DNA of 64,000 nt, taken from the NCBI GenBank assembly GCA_031772625.1, contig CM062813.1, positions 696,766,420 to 696,830,419 of the forward strand, read 5' to 3'. Made by a program: the position numbers and the translations under genes. Shown in pieces: positions 1-11,265 of this stretch. The notes under the pieces were generated by a model, which had not been told where the DNA came from, did no database searches, and saw only the letters and a list, made by a program, of their open reading frames with translations. Source of the stretch: Pinus tabuliformis (lineage: Eukaryota; Streptophyta; Pinopsida; Pinales; Pinaceae). The first letter of the stretch is position 1. Each line of letters starts with the position of its first letter.

Positions 1-320
1 GAGGCATCTGACTCCAAGGCAAGGCGGAAAAGGAGGTAGAGGAGGATGACGATTGTGCCATGAGTGCTCATGTACCTCTAGAGAAGAGGTGGGTAGACTT
101 CGAGCTGTAGTCAAGAAGACTATAGGCGACAAGGGGCAGGATCCTTGAGGTACCCAAACTCTTGGATCAGATCCTTGCTATAGAGCCCCGAATTGAGAAG
201 TAGCAAGATTGGCGGATGTCGGTAGAAACGGATGCGGATGAAGCGGCAGAGAGTGCTACAGTGCAGTAGTCCTGGGTAGTGCAGAGCTAGCAGGTTGCAA
301 CAATGTGAGATGCATAGAGA

Positions 321-476
321 GGGTTGCAACAATGCAAGATGGCACAGAGAGGTTTGCAGTGGTGCGAGATGCAGGGAGTTGTTGCAGCAGCATAGAGAGG
401 GTTACAACAGTGCAGGATGGCACAGAGAGGTTTGCAACGGTGCCAGAAGCAGGGAGTTGTTGCAGCAGCATAGAGG
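321..476 (+). repeat. 78-bp tandem duplication (two copies)
   Basis: Copy 1 spans 321-398 and copy 2 spans 399-476. Both read GGGTTRCAACARTGCARGAT, then GGCACAGAGAGG, a variable middle, and GGGAGTTGTTGCAGCAGCAT. They differ at about nine positions. A partial third copy precedes them (about 292-320). It lies in the noncoding 3' part of the copia-like element. Confidence 0.8.
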
Positions 477-851
477 CAGTAGAGGGAGCACGTGATAGCG
501 ACACAGAGAGCTTCAGCATCGGGAGTGTTTCTAGCCTGACAGGGATGTCAGTAGTTGGATGGATCAGTTACTTACTTCTCAGTAACTGAGTTGCAGTGCA
601 GTAGCAGTTGGCAGTAGCACGATGCAGCATGATGAGAGGGGATTGCAGTGCAGATGCAGTGTTGGGAGAAAGGACCAACAGCAGCACGGATGCAAAGGAA
701 GTTGTCATACGGATGCAGCAGTGGCAGTGGCAGAGCCATGGGCAGCAGCGCAGAGGATGTTGGGCGGGGAGGCTTAGCATTAGCACAGGTATCGACGTTG
801 TATAATCAGAGTGATGCTCAGTTGGAGTATTACTAGAGCACAATCCTAGCT

Positions 852-860
852 AAGAGGGAG
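852..860 (+). other. Polypurine tract of the copia-like element
   Basis: AAGAGGGAG sits immediately before the TG of the LTR at 861, the expected site for priming plus-strand DNA synthesis. Confidence 0.75.
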
Positions 861-1896
861 TGTTGATTTGGGGTAGCATCGGATGTGTTATAGCCATGAA
901 AATTGGTGTAGCGGCTAAATCACATGAGATCTCCAAGACCCATAAATGGTTTGGGCATATTCTAACCGGTTTGGGAGATATTAAAACAATTAATATTTTT
1001 AATGGAGTTCCTATGTCTAAACTTAGGAAAAATAAAATATTAATGGATATTAATATAAAACTGGGATAGAAGGTTCTAAAATTCATGGATCAAGCCAAAT
1101 CTAATCTTAGCCGTTGATTAGAGATGTAATCTCGGTCGTTTAAGGACCAACAGGAAAAGTATAAGAGAAGGCTTGAGGGTCAGTTGGAGAACACACCAGA
1201 GTGATCAGTCATTCGATTTTCTAGAGCAGGGTTTGCTATGAAAAGTCGAATCAGTGATCAGTTTGTAGAGAGGGTCAGTGAGTATTGGACAGAGAAGAAG
1301 ACATAGTGCTGAGAGACCAGCGCAGAGGCAAAGAGGCAGACGCAGAAGCCAAAACAGGCCACGCAAAGGCTCGCTGAGACAGCGCAGAGGCTAGAGGGTT
1401 TGCGTCATCCACGCAGAGGGTAGTAGGAGTGACGCAAAAAGCCATAGAGGTTGCGCAATGCCTAAGAGGGCTAATGCAGAGGCCAGGAGGGCTGACGCAG
1501 TGCTTCAGTTGTGCTGAAGAGGGTTTCGTGGGGTAGATTTTTCTGAATATCTGCTTCCGAATAGAGAGGTATTACTACCGTTTATTTTTCTCTGTCGGGT
1601 GAGCCAGTTTGGCACCTAGTTGTACTCAAGGAAAGACTGCCTAATAAATAAACCCTCGAAATTGCTGCATCGGTTTTCCCAAGTTGATTTTTTCCGGGGA
1701 CGAGTTGTCCAAAAATTACAATGTCACTTGTGTGTTTGCTATTTCTTTCAGTTGTTGATCTGTAGATGGTTGAGACTGTATTGTTTTTATTTCGATGTTT
1801 ATATGTTTAAATACTTGTTTGTAATTAACAAGTAGGAGAAATAAACCAGAAGAATACATATAAAATTTCTAACGGGTAGACTTAGAAATTTCAACA
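861..1896 (+). mobile_element. 3' LTR, Ty1/copia-like, 1036 bp
   Basis: The LTR begins TGTTGATTTG after a polypurine tract and ends TTTCAACA, giving the inverted terminal pair TGTTGA/TCAACA. A TATA-like TATAAGA lies at 1160-1166, which would place the transcription start near 1190. The part after it (about 1320-1510) repeats a GACGCAGAGGC-like motif many times. Candidate target-site bases after the end are TATTT (1897-1901), but the left flank is outside the window, so this cannot be checked. The start and end are clear; the superfamily is inferred from termini and PPT. Confidence 0.7.
1320..1510 (+). repeat. Degenerate CGCAGAGGC-type short repeats within the LTR
   Basis: Variants of (GA)CGCAGAGG and TGACGCAG recur at irregular 15-30 bp spacing downstream of the LTR's TATA-like box, so they would fall in the transcribed R/U5 part. 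The segment is CpG-rich compared with its AT-rich surroundings. Confidence 0.5.
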
Positions 1897-4405
1897 TATT
1901 TTTCGATTTATGATGCTCCTTTATGTCCTTACTTTTGTTTAGACTTATTGATCTGATTATTGTTTTGATCATTACTTATACTTCCTGCATGTATATTTAA
2001 GTATTTGGATGTTTCTAACCTCCTTATGAGTTGTGATAAGTGGATCCTTCTTGAGGATCATGGCTAGTGCAGGAAGAGAAGAACTAGCAAACGAGGCACC
2101 TGACGAAAAGGTGACAAAGTGCTATAAGCTGCCTATGTAAAATAAGAAGGTGCACAGGTATTTGAATACTACAAGGTATGCATGGTATACTTTCAATGTT
2201 ATATTGGATGGCAAGGTAAGCCCTAAGGTATGATGAGAATGTCTCCTTCACAAATGGTTCATGTTTATGAAAGTGATTTGGATTCGTGATTCTTATAATG
2301 AAATGGTGCAGTTGATAGTAGACAAGTAATTTACCTTTTATACATGATGAACTTCTTGATTCTATGAAGCTACTTGGAAATATTGATTTCTTATATATTG
2401 GTATATCTGATGTTTGGCTAACTCCTATCATTTTGAATATCTTGATCCCATAAAGAAGGTTAGCACCTTGATTTTAGTAGATGATAACTTGACACTATTG
2501 ATATTGTTTGTGAAAAGCACGGTAGCCATGATGATAGAAGTATAACAATGAGATTGATATTCAGGATCTTTTGTTGACCATGGTTATGTTTTGATGTGTT
2601 TAGTAATTATGGCATATGGTAAAATTGAATGCCCTGACTTAATGGATTGAGTTATGTGACAAAGAAGTAATGTCGCTTGAAGTGTACTCCTATTAGCTAT
2701 TTAACACTAACGCTTGATGAAATATTGATGTCATGATGTAATGGTGGATTAGCTGATGCTAACATATATGACCATGATGAATATATGATATAGTATGACT
2801 CTATGATCTAACAGATTTGTTAATGCATTATAGATAGGTTGATGGCTTGAATGAAGATGACTAAAGTAGCTTCCCATAAGATCCTTACTCCTATTATCAT
2901 TTGCATGATATGTATAGAAGATTCTTTATTGTTGAAATAATATTTATGGACATGAATAGACAAATATCTGACATTGTTGATCTGCAGCAAAGTTCTGATC
3001 TAAGAAGAGAGTTTTCCCTTACTCTAAACCTCAATCGCACGGAAGCAAAGCTTACAAGGGCAACTGTAGCCTCTAAGCTTCAGAGAAGTAAGGTCAAGGG
3101 TGTGACTATAGTCTCCCAACCGCACAGAAGAAGGCCTATGGATGCGGTTATGCCTGCAAGACACAAAAATGAAGTTTTGTGCATGAAATCAGATGTTCAC
3201 CTGAAGGATGTTAGTCCTACAGACATGAAGCAGACAACAGAAAGTTTTATGAGCAGTGAAGTTTGAATGTTTACTATAATATGAATATGTAGACTGAACT
3301 TGTGTTTGCAGGTGACCAGGATATGCATATAGATATGTCATTATGATTTAACCATTGAAATTTGTGCTGCAATAGTTTGACTAGATTTGGCTGATTGATA
3401 TAGATGAGTAGTGTTTGGAGTTTTGACATGATAATGACTTAGAACTTTGACTTGATGATTAAGATATGTTTTGGACTATAGATCTCACTATGATAGCAAA
3501 TTTGAGATTTGACCTGATGACTAATGATTTGATTTGACGACTAATGATTTGCCTTGATAACAATGCTATATGGGCATAATGACTTTTAGTGACTAATATT
3601 GGTATTCGATAATGGTTTTGTATTGGCCTCCTTGTTCTTAGCACAATGGGTATTGACAATTATGATTCAATGTGAAGTAACCTCACAATAAATGGATGGA
3701 ACTTGCATGACTTATCCTTGGTATATGCATTTGCATCTAGTGACTTATATTATGATCAAGAAGATGACTTGATGAAGCTTGGTTTGATAATTAAATGACA
3801 ACTTGTTGGCATGCTAGTAGATAAAGTCATGACTTGATCAGAGCTCTACTGTCGCCTTGAATCTAATAATGTGATATTGATGATTTTGATATTAGTTCTG
3901 ATCTGGGATCTAAACTTTGATAAGTTGATTTGATTGTACAATATTGATTTATGTAAGACTTAACATATTGGTTTGGTAAAGTGTTATGTTTGCAGAAAGC
4001 TTTGCATGAAGCAAGCTCCTCGATCTTGATGTGTCCGCATTGACAGTTATCTGGTGAAGCCAAGACGAAGTGTTGAACCAAACCTCTACTTCAGAAGTGT
4101 TCCAAGGTATGATTTTGATTTTGGTTTTGAAATGCTACTATTGACAAGTAATAAGCCTCTGATGATCTAAGTAAGAGGGAGATGGCTTTTGAAGCTTGAA
4201 GTAATGAATCATGGCATGATGAATAGATTTCTGAAGTTGGGAAAAGAAAAATCTATATTGCGAAGCTATTGAAAAAGTGTTGGAAAGTGGAAATGCAAAT
4301 CCTTGGACACTAATTGAATTTCAAGTAGTTGTGAAGAGATATTGAACTCAACTAGGCAACTGACAGTTAATTGAAGCAATGATGTTTCGTTTTGAACACT
4401 TGTTC

Positions 4406-4440
<35 letters not shown>

Positions 4441-4671
4441 GTGCATAGAACCTGAGGGAATTCATTGAGCCGCTTCATACATGTTGAATTGTCGCCAAGC
4501 ACACTTCGAGATATTTGCATGGAACGATCAATTCATTCTACGATATGTGACTGCATGGATGTACTGATGATGTTTGGGATTATTATTGATGAGCGCATTT
4601 GGGTGTTGCCTTAGTATGAGATCTAGCATGGTATGAGAGGTTTGTAGCTTTAAGCACGACCAAGGGGTGAG
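1897..4671. other. Decayed AT-rich sequence, probably an old LTR-element interior
   Basis: There is no intact gene. Around 2084-2440 the plus strand can be read as a badly broken copia-RT-like stretch: the translation near 2345-2425 (DELLDSMKLLGNIDFLYIG, then DVWLTP) resembles the copia block ending in FLGLEVWQ. The match is weak. A 121-codon frame at 2901-3266 has no recognisable motif. From 2500 to 4000 the DNA is dominated by TGATGA/TTGACTTGAT short words typical of slippage decay. Confidence 0.35.
4407..4440. repeat. (TA)n microsatellite
   Basis: An almost perfect run of TA dinucleotides of about 33 bp. Confidence 0.95.
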
Positions 4672-5272
4672 TAAGAGGGAGGATGACTATGTTATCCTTT
4701 TTATATGTATACTTGAGAAGTAAATCAGTCCTCTTCTGCCATGTTGTGTACATCTCTCCGAAAAGATGGGTTTGAAAAAGTACATGTTGGATAGTGGTGT
4801 TGTGTACATCTCTCCAAAAAGTTGGGTTTGAGAAAGTACTGGGTATGACATAGATACATTGCGATCACAAAGAGTGGGATCTGATTGGCAAAAAATCCCG
4901 CTTGTAGCGGAGTCTGAGACACCTTCATTAAGACAATGTTCTTGTACGAGACAAGCTTCGGCTTGTGGTTGGCACCTCCTTAAGAGGGAGGATGACTATG
5001 GTAACCTTTTTATATGTATACTTGAGAAGTAAATCAGTCCTCTTCTTCCATGTTGTGTACATCTCTCCAAAAAGTTGGGTTTGAAAAAGTACTGGGTATG
5101 ACATAGATACACTACAATCACAAAGAGTAGGATCTAATTGGCAAAAAATCCTGCTTGTAGCTGAGTCTGAGACACCTTCATTAAGACAATGTTCTTGTAC
5201 GAAATAAGCTTCGGCTTGTGGTTGGCACCTCCTTAAGAGGGAGGATGACTATGGTATCATTTTTATATGTAT
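4672..5272 (+). repeat. Tandem repeat, units of 309 and 253 bp plus a partial third
   Basis: Each unit starts TAAGAGGGAGGATGACTATG, at 4672, 4981 and 5234. Unit 1 (309 bp) is longer than unit 2 (253 bp) because it holds an internal duplication of about 56 bp around TGTTGTGTACATCTCTCC (near 4742 and 4798). Unit 3 is cut after about 39 bp. The start word resembles a polypurine tract, and each junction forms a near palindrome with the preceding CCTCC. No coding is seen. Confidence 0.85.
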
Positions 5273-6211
5273 ACTTTTGTTCTAATATGATATTTGATTT
5301 GATGTCCTATTACCTATATGAACAGGAGACAATTGTTATTGAGACATGATGATTACCAGTTATGAGCACAATGATATGTTGTTGATCTAATGAGAGCACC
5401 GCTGATCGAGAACACTCAACCAGCCCTTCCCCCTTGTCTAAGCTCCCAGGGTGAGGATTTGAGATGGAGGGCTCCTGGGGTTGAGAGATCTTTGTACAAT
5501 AGGGTCGTAGATGTTGCTCCCTTATCTGTTACTCATAGGGTTGGAGTAGTAGCTCACCCTTTCTTGGTCTTTGCACAATGCAGATTATACCCCAGTTGCC
5601 ATCGTACCCACAAGTAGGTTTGTGGGGAATATCACTCCCCGTCTGGCCAATGGGTTGAGAGTGTACTTGGGGTATACAACCCAAGCTGATTATGATGTAG
5701 GTGTTCTACCACATGACTATTGAGGGTCATTGTTGGGAAGATCAGTAGACAATAGGATGGGTTGAGTAGTAGCTACCCCATATCACCTATTGATTGATAT
5801 GGGGTCGTAGTAGTAGCTCCCCCATGAGATTTCGGGTTGAGAAATGCTCCCCGATATAGTTCCAGGTTGAGATGTGCTCCCTGGTGATATGCTCTCCAAT
5901 GATGATACGGGTCGTAGATTTTGCTCCCCGCCGATGTTCCCGGGTAGTAGCCCATTGGCAAAGATTCTGTGTAGTAGCCCGATGGACAGAGAGTGGTAGA
6001 TTGAGCTCCCCTCCGATGTCAAAATTCTTCTTCTTTTAGATTCGAGAATGTTCAGCATATGAGCAGGGACAATCAAGAGATAAGCAAGAATTAGTAAGAG
6101 ACGAATTGAGATGATCAGTGACGATACGTGATGATGGGATACTTGAGATTGGATATGTTTTGTTGATAGAATACTCATGACTGACATGATGCAGGTGGAA
6201 TTCTCCCTAGT
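5273..6211. other. Noncoding sequence with short GGTTGAG/GTAGTAGCTCCCC repeats
   Basis: Between about 5390 and 6010 the words GGGTCGTAGATGTTGCTCCC, GTAGTAGCTCCCCC and GGTTGAGATGTGCTCCC recur as diverged 30-45 bp units. The open frames across them on both strands are low complexity and resemble no family I know. It precedes a PPT-like tract and LTR, so it may be the 3' untranslated interior of that element. Confidence 0.4.
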
Positions 6212-6221
6212 TGAGAGGGAG

Positions 6222-7202
6222 TGCCAAAATATGCAACTGCAGTCAAATTCCACTTTGGACAGCTCATTTGACGGATATGATGATTGCATTGAATTCCTCT
6301 TTTCGAGAGGACCAAAATCAACCTAAAGATCACTCAAATCGAATAAGAGAAAGTGTACTTATGAAGAAAAGCCCACATGTGCATATTTGATAAGGTCGGC
6401 GTTAAAGCAAAGTGGACACCCTTGGAAGGCTATAAATACAAGTGACTTCTACCTCATTTGGACATCATTATGAGACATTCTTCTATTCTCTTTCATGGAT
6501 TTTGCTCGCACAGGTTTGAGGCAGGTCCGCGTAGGAATGAGTTCACTTTGAGGTGAAATTGCAGGGTTCAAAGCTCGCATTTCAGTTTTAGTGTTTGGGC
6601 CTCGGTCGCTCACATAGCACAGGAAGAATTTGACCACAGTAGCTCGCACAGAAGCTCATCCATGCGACTGAAGCCTTCCAATTGCACAGACAACTCTCCA
6701 TCCGTGCAACCGGCACCTAGGGTTTCACAAGTTCAGTTGCAAACTACAATCACTCGCTTGTAGGTTCCATAGAGTGACTAAAAGCCTTCCCGTCGCATGC
6801 ATGACTCCTTCATGCGATCGAGACCTAAATGATGGAATTTCAGTTATCTAAAGATTTTGCTCAGTGACCGTAGTGTTCGGCAATTGACCGCAGACAGTGA
6901 TAGTTCATTACAGACTTCACAATCAGGATTTTGAGTATAAGCATTGTTGGGTTCATTTCATGGATATTGTGTAGTTGTTTTTGTTGTATAGTTTCATACA
7001 TGAAGATATGGATCATTGTACTCTCTTTTGCTAAATGATTTAATGACAATCTAATAAGAAGAAGAATTTTAAGGGGTTTTTCCCTAGTCTCCGACCAATC
7101 CTGGTGTCTCTATGTGTGAATGTTTTTCTTCTATTGTTCCTTTATGTTCAACTGCATTGATGATGATGATATTGTTCTTTCTATATAGTTGCATATGTTG
7201 TA
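6222..7202 (+). mobile_element. LTR with TATAAATA promoter, about 980 bp
   Basis: A purine tract GAGAGGGAG (6213-6221) is followed by TGCCAAAATATGCAAC. Near 7188-7203 the sequence GTTGCATATGTTGTA is close to the reverse complement of that start, which suggests the right end. TATAAATA lies at 6431-6438, 210 bp in. The start is well supported; the end and the absence of a second LTR (solo LTR versus 3' LTR of the region to the left) remain uncertain. Confidence 0.5.
6431..6438 (+). promoter_or_regulatory. TATA box of the LTR
   Basis: GGCTATAAATACAAG context; a strong plant TATA element placed within the LTR as expected for U3. Confidence 0.6.
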
Positions 7203-7299
7203 AATCTGAATAATGTTACGATGTTATGGCGTGAACTTAATGTGTTAATGAAGAAATGCAATTATCAAAGCAAAGAACAATATAGCCCTAAGAAAAATT

Positions 7300-7510
7300 A
7301 ACATTGCCCACCCAAAGTGGGTGACCCCATGGAATAAAAAAAAAATTCCCATCATCTCTTCCAGTCGGCCAACCAGCAGCCCCACTAGTAATCGATGATG
7401 ATGTGCCATTTGTATCACCATCATCGGCATCAATCACATGTTTCCTCGCTCGTCTAGCTAGAGCATATGTTGGAAGGTGGGCTTCTGATCAAAAGGTGCC
7501 TTATTCATTT
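7300..7510 (+). repeat. Diverged third copy of the 218-bp repeat
   Basis: Shares the order of words AGTCGRCMARCCAGCAGCC, GATGATGTGCC, CCTCGCTCRT and GAAGGTGGGC with the two close copies downstream but is much more diverged. It shows the repeat is older than the tandem pair. Confidence 0.5.
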
Positions 7511-7656
7511 TGCGTCGAGTGCTTATGCCTGTTTATATTTGGGCATTTGAAATGGATTATGGGGTGACTTGGAAGAAAGAAGGGTCTTGGTCGCGATCTT
7601 GTTCCCTCAGTTTAAATTGGGGGTTGATTTTCAATCCTAGTCCAATGGAACCTGTT

Positions 7657-8092
7657 ACCCACTACTTTGTGGGTGATATCCACAGGAGAATATTTTCTCC
7701 TAGATGGTCCTCAGTCGACAGCCAGCAACCCCTTGCAACCACCAGATAGCTTGATGTGCCTTTCTCCACCACCTGAGCCAGCCATGTGGTCCCTCGCTCA
7801 TTTGTTATGATCGTATGTTTGAAGGTGGGCCTTCCAACCCCCAAGGTATGGCTTTTCATTGTGTAGTTGGGTATACCCACTACTTTGTGGGTGATATCCA
7901 TAGGAGGATATTTTCTCCTAGATGGTCCTTAGTCGACAGCCAGTAACCCCTTGCAGCCACCAGATAGCTTGATGTGCCTTTCTCCACCACCTGAGCCAGC
8001 CATGTGGTCCCTCGCTCATCTGTTATGATTGTATGTTTGAAGGTGGGCCTTCCAACCCCCAAGGTATGGCTTTTCATTGTGTAGTTGGGTAT
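7657..8092 (+). repeat. 218-bp tandem duplication (two close copies)
   Basis: Copy 1 is 7657-7874 and copy 2 is 7875-8092. Both begin ACCCACTACTTTGTGGG, itself a short palindrome, and end TTCATTGTGTAGTTGGGTAT. They differ at only about 10 positions, so the duplication is recent relative to nearby repeats. Open frames on the minus strand simply repeat with the DNA and look like no known protein. Confidence 0.9.
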
Positions 8093-8229
8093 TTTTGTTT
8101 ACTTATCATGGACACTTTTGGGCATGGATTAGTGGGGGGATTTAGCGAAAAGAGTGGACTAGGTTTGTACTCTTGTCTCCTCTACCCAATTTGATGGTTA
8201 ACCTTGTATCCTAGTCTCGTGGGGTCTCC

Positions 8230-11200
8230 TTTATTGGCTACTAAGCTTTAGGGATGGCACTACATGGAAAACCTTGATTTTGGTTGCATGGTCCCGCTTC
8301 CTAATACCATATACATTACACCCCTTCTGCTCATTACAACCCCATTCATCATTTTTCCCATCTAGGTCCACATTTGTCCACTGGGTCCACAAGGGGTTAG
8401 CTTCCCCCTCCCCTTGTCCACACCTTGGGTCAAGCCTAGAACGATTGCCCCGAAGGTTGATGCAGCTAAAAAGAAAAGAAAAAGTGAAGTTTGGCCATTC
8501 TCAATAGGAAATGTACCACAAAATGCAAAAGATGGTCGAGACATACAATTTTAACGTGTGGGCAAAAGCCAAACATGAGCTCTGCAACTTATCTCTGGCC
8601 ATCACCTTGGTTCCTATGGGCCCTAGATGATCCCCCTCCATCATTAAGGAACCCGTGATTGTCCCAACCACTAGTGGGCAATGAACCACCCCACCTTAAG
8701 GGGGTATCCACTGTTATATCCTACACATCAAGCTCTCATCCCCTAGAGCCCCAAGCTGTTATAAAAGAAAAATCAATAAAAGGCAAAAGGCATATGAAGA
8801 AAGGTGGAAAAACAAAGGTCGAGGTAACTCATGTACTACGATTGCTAACTCCTGCATCCATATACCCAAGTGAGGGCTTCCCTTATTTTAGCTACCTTTG
8901 TACCATGGCATATGGCTTGAAGCTTCCCCTTCATGCCCCACTCCATTCCATCACTATATCATGTGCCATCTACCATTTGATGGATGTACCATGGACATGT
9001 CACCCCCTTTAGAGGTCAAAACCACCTAATAGGGTCCTTGGTTAACCTCCTTATTGAGCTTGAAGGCACCTGTACATGCCAAAGCCCACCATGGAAGGGC
9101 ATGCCACTATGAAGTGTCCACTTGTTTTCCAAGGTTTGTAAGCTCTTTTACTCGATTACTCTAATGATTTGTTGTACTGGAAGGTGAGGGGACGCATTGG
9201 ATCTTATACAAGATTGTAGGTGGGTCTCCATTTGGGGTTTGGTCTCCCTATACGGGGTCCAAGCCCCTATAAGGTCACATTCGCACTTGTAGGGTGAGCG
9301 TTGAGAGCCATGGGCCTCCACCATAGCAGAGAGCACTTCATGGATCCCCCAGCACCATTCATTGTTTGCTCGTGTTCCACCTTTTTGGATGAGGATGATG
9401 CACCTGGATCACCACGCCCAATCGACTTCCACTTGTACCATAAATTTGGCAAATGTTCCAGCGCCCAGATGGGGATGTATCTCACCATGGATGTATCTCA
9501 CCATGGGAGACAAAGGGAGGGCTTATGTCATCATTCTAGCCCTTACAGATGGTTTACAACTTTACAGGCATTATCGATCCACTTGGAGACCCATGAGGAT
9601 GTCATTGTGCCCCCACACCCACTTGGGGACACAACATATGACTTGCTTGGATATCAAGGGGCCAACCCTTTGAACACTGTGTTTGGAGCCTGTTATATCA
9701 ACTTGGCACACTTTGGACTCCACTAGGTCTTCTCAATGGCCCAACGACTCATCATGTTTACTATTTTGCCCTCTTGAGAGAATTATCTTTCTAGTTTGAC
9801 CTATCTTGGTGGGCTTGTCACCAAGTTATATCACTATTGTACATTATTTTATTATGTTGGGCTAAATTAGGAAAATTAGGCCATTTGAATCCCATATTGG
9901 ATTGTATAAATAAATGAGAAGCTCATTCATTCCTCTCATCATCACTTGGATTGGATTAGTATCTCTTGAGATTTTCGGACTTGCTCTCTTGGACAAAATT
10001 TTTGGAGTTTCTTGATGGACTATGGTGATTGGATTTTTGCTATTGTGTTTGAAGCTTCTTTCTATGCAAAGTTGATGAATGGATATGCTCTCTCTCTCTC
10101 TCTTTTAAGTGAAATTTAATGACATTTTTGCTTTCTTACTTGTATAATGCATGAGATTATTATCATTGTTCTTGTATAGGCTATAAATGATGTGAAATTC
10201 TTCTTAAGTTTGGAATAATTGATATATTACATGTGTTGCTCATTGAGAGGGAGGATGAATGTTCCTAGAGGCTCCCTAGTAGGTTAACAAGCCTTGAAAA
10301 TTCATCTCTTTTGCAAATTGAAGTGTAAATCCCTAATGATCTAGTTGTTGCACTTGGAAAGGCTAGCAAAGGTCATTTAGGGCTCCTTAGCATATGAAAA
10401 TTCTTGATCTAGGTGTATCTTGACTCCATTAAGCCCAAGAAGCAAGGCATTAATCCTCGCATCCCATTGGTGGTCAAAATAACCCTTCTTTTCTTCTTCT
10501 CTTCCAATTCTAGGCCTGACCCTAGAAGGCCTCCTAGGGCATCACACGAAATCATTTGTAGCCATCAAAAAGCCTTGAAATTTGGTCTAGAACTGCGATG
10601 GGGTCTTCCCAAGGGGTCCTCCAATTTTGAGCTCAATCTAACAGTGGAATCCCAAGATATTGCAAGCCATAGCTCTAAGACTGTACTTCTCCTTAGGTTC
10701 CCTTGGGTTAGTGTCTTCATTTGGATCATTGCATTTAAACTCCAAAAGAAAATTATTCCTTTGATCCTATTCTCCTCCCAAACCTGGTCAAGCCCATCTA
10801 TTGATGATCAACCCCACACCCTTGACCTAGTTTGGGTCCACTTGGGTTCTTTGTGGTCCCACAACTTTGTAACTCAAATTTTACAAGGATTACATAAAAG
10901 CCACTTCTCCTTAAGGATTCTTAGGTCTAGGATACTTCTTCTCAAGGAATATTCCCCAAACCTAGGCCTAAGTATCCCCTCAGCCCTTCCTAGAGAGCCA
11001 ATCACCTTGCTTCTAAAGCAAGTAAGCCATTTATCTGAGCCTCTCTTGAGAATAGGATTTAGGAATCACTCCTCACCCCATCATTGATCTATTCATCCTT
11101 GTGATTCCTCTTATATTGGGTCTCCTCCCATCAGTGAAAATCTATAAAGAGCAAGGAGCTTTAGCTGAGGCGACAGTGGATTATTGCTCCATTGTTGCCG

Positions 11201-11265
11201 CTTGACCTAGTAGTTGCTCTATAGGATCCCCTCTTAGGACCCCTGCTAGTTTGAGTAGTAATAGG
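8230..11265 (+). repeat. Unit A of a tandem pair of about 3-kb noncoding repeats
   Basis: Blocks in this unit recur in the same order in unit B. Anchors are GCAAAAGATGG at 8525 and 11550, TATAAATA at 9905 and 12713, and ATAAAGAGCAAGG at 11144 and 13806. The spacing drifts from 3025 to 2662 bp, so indels have accumulated. Each copy has a TATAAATA box followed by an AGCTCATTCATT-like stretch, so each probably derives from an LTR plus short interior. A PPT-like GAGAGGGAGG occurs at about 10247. Outer edges are approximate. Confidence 0.65.
9905..9912 (+). promoter_or_regulatory. TATA box in repeat unit A
   Basis: TATAAATA followed by AATGAGAAGC; conserved in position with 12713-12720 in unit B. 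It is probably a retroelement promoter, not a host gene promoter. Confidence 0.5.

Larger units (their letters stand above)
1..860 (+). mobile_element. 3' internal end of a Ty1/copia-like LTR element (coding capacity lost)
   Basis: This stretch leads directly into a purine-rich tract and an LTR start at 861, so it is the 3' end of the internal region of an element that begins before the window. It is rich in CAG/GCAGT and GAGAGG motifs and has many stops. The open frames here translate to Cys/Ser/Gln-rich low-complexity peptides, and I recognise no reverse transcriptase or RNase H motif. It contains a 78-bp tandem duplication, listed separately. The copia assignment rests on the PPT-LTR arrangement and TGTTGA...TCAACA termini, not on protein. 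Confidence 0.55.

Noticed and set aside
295..843. Several overlapping open frames with Gln/Ser/Cys-rich text
   Set aside because: Low-complexity CAG/GCAGT repeats with a tandem duplication; the frames follow the repeat, not a protein.
2084..2431. 115-codon minus-strand frame
   Set aside because: The plus strand gives a slightly better, broken copia-RT-like reading; the minus frame has no motif.
10413..11087. 224-codon plus-strand frame
   Set aside because: The longest unrecognised frame in the left half. It lies in the noncoding tandem unit A, has no known motif, and the matching part of unit B does not keep the frame open.
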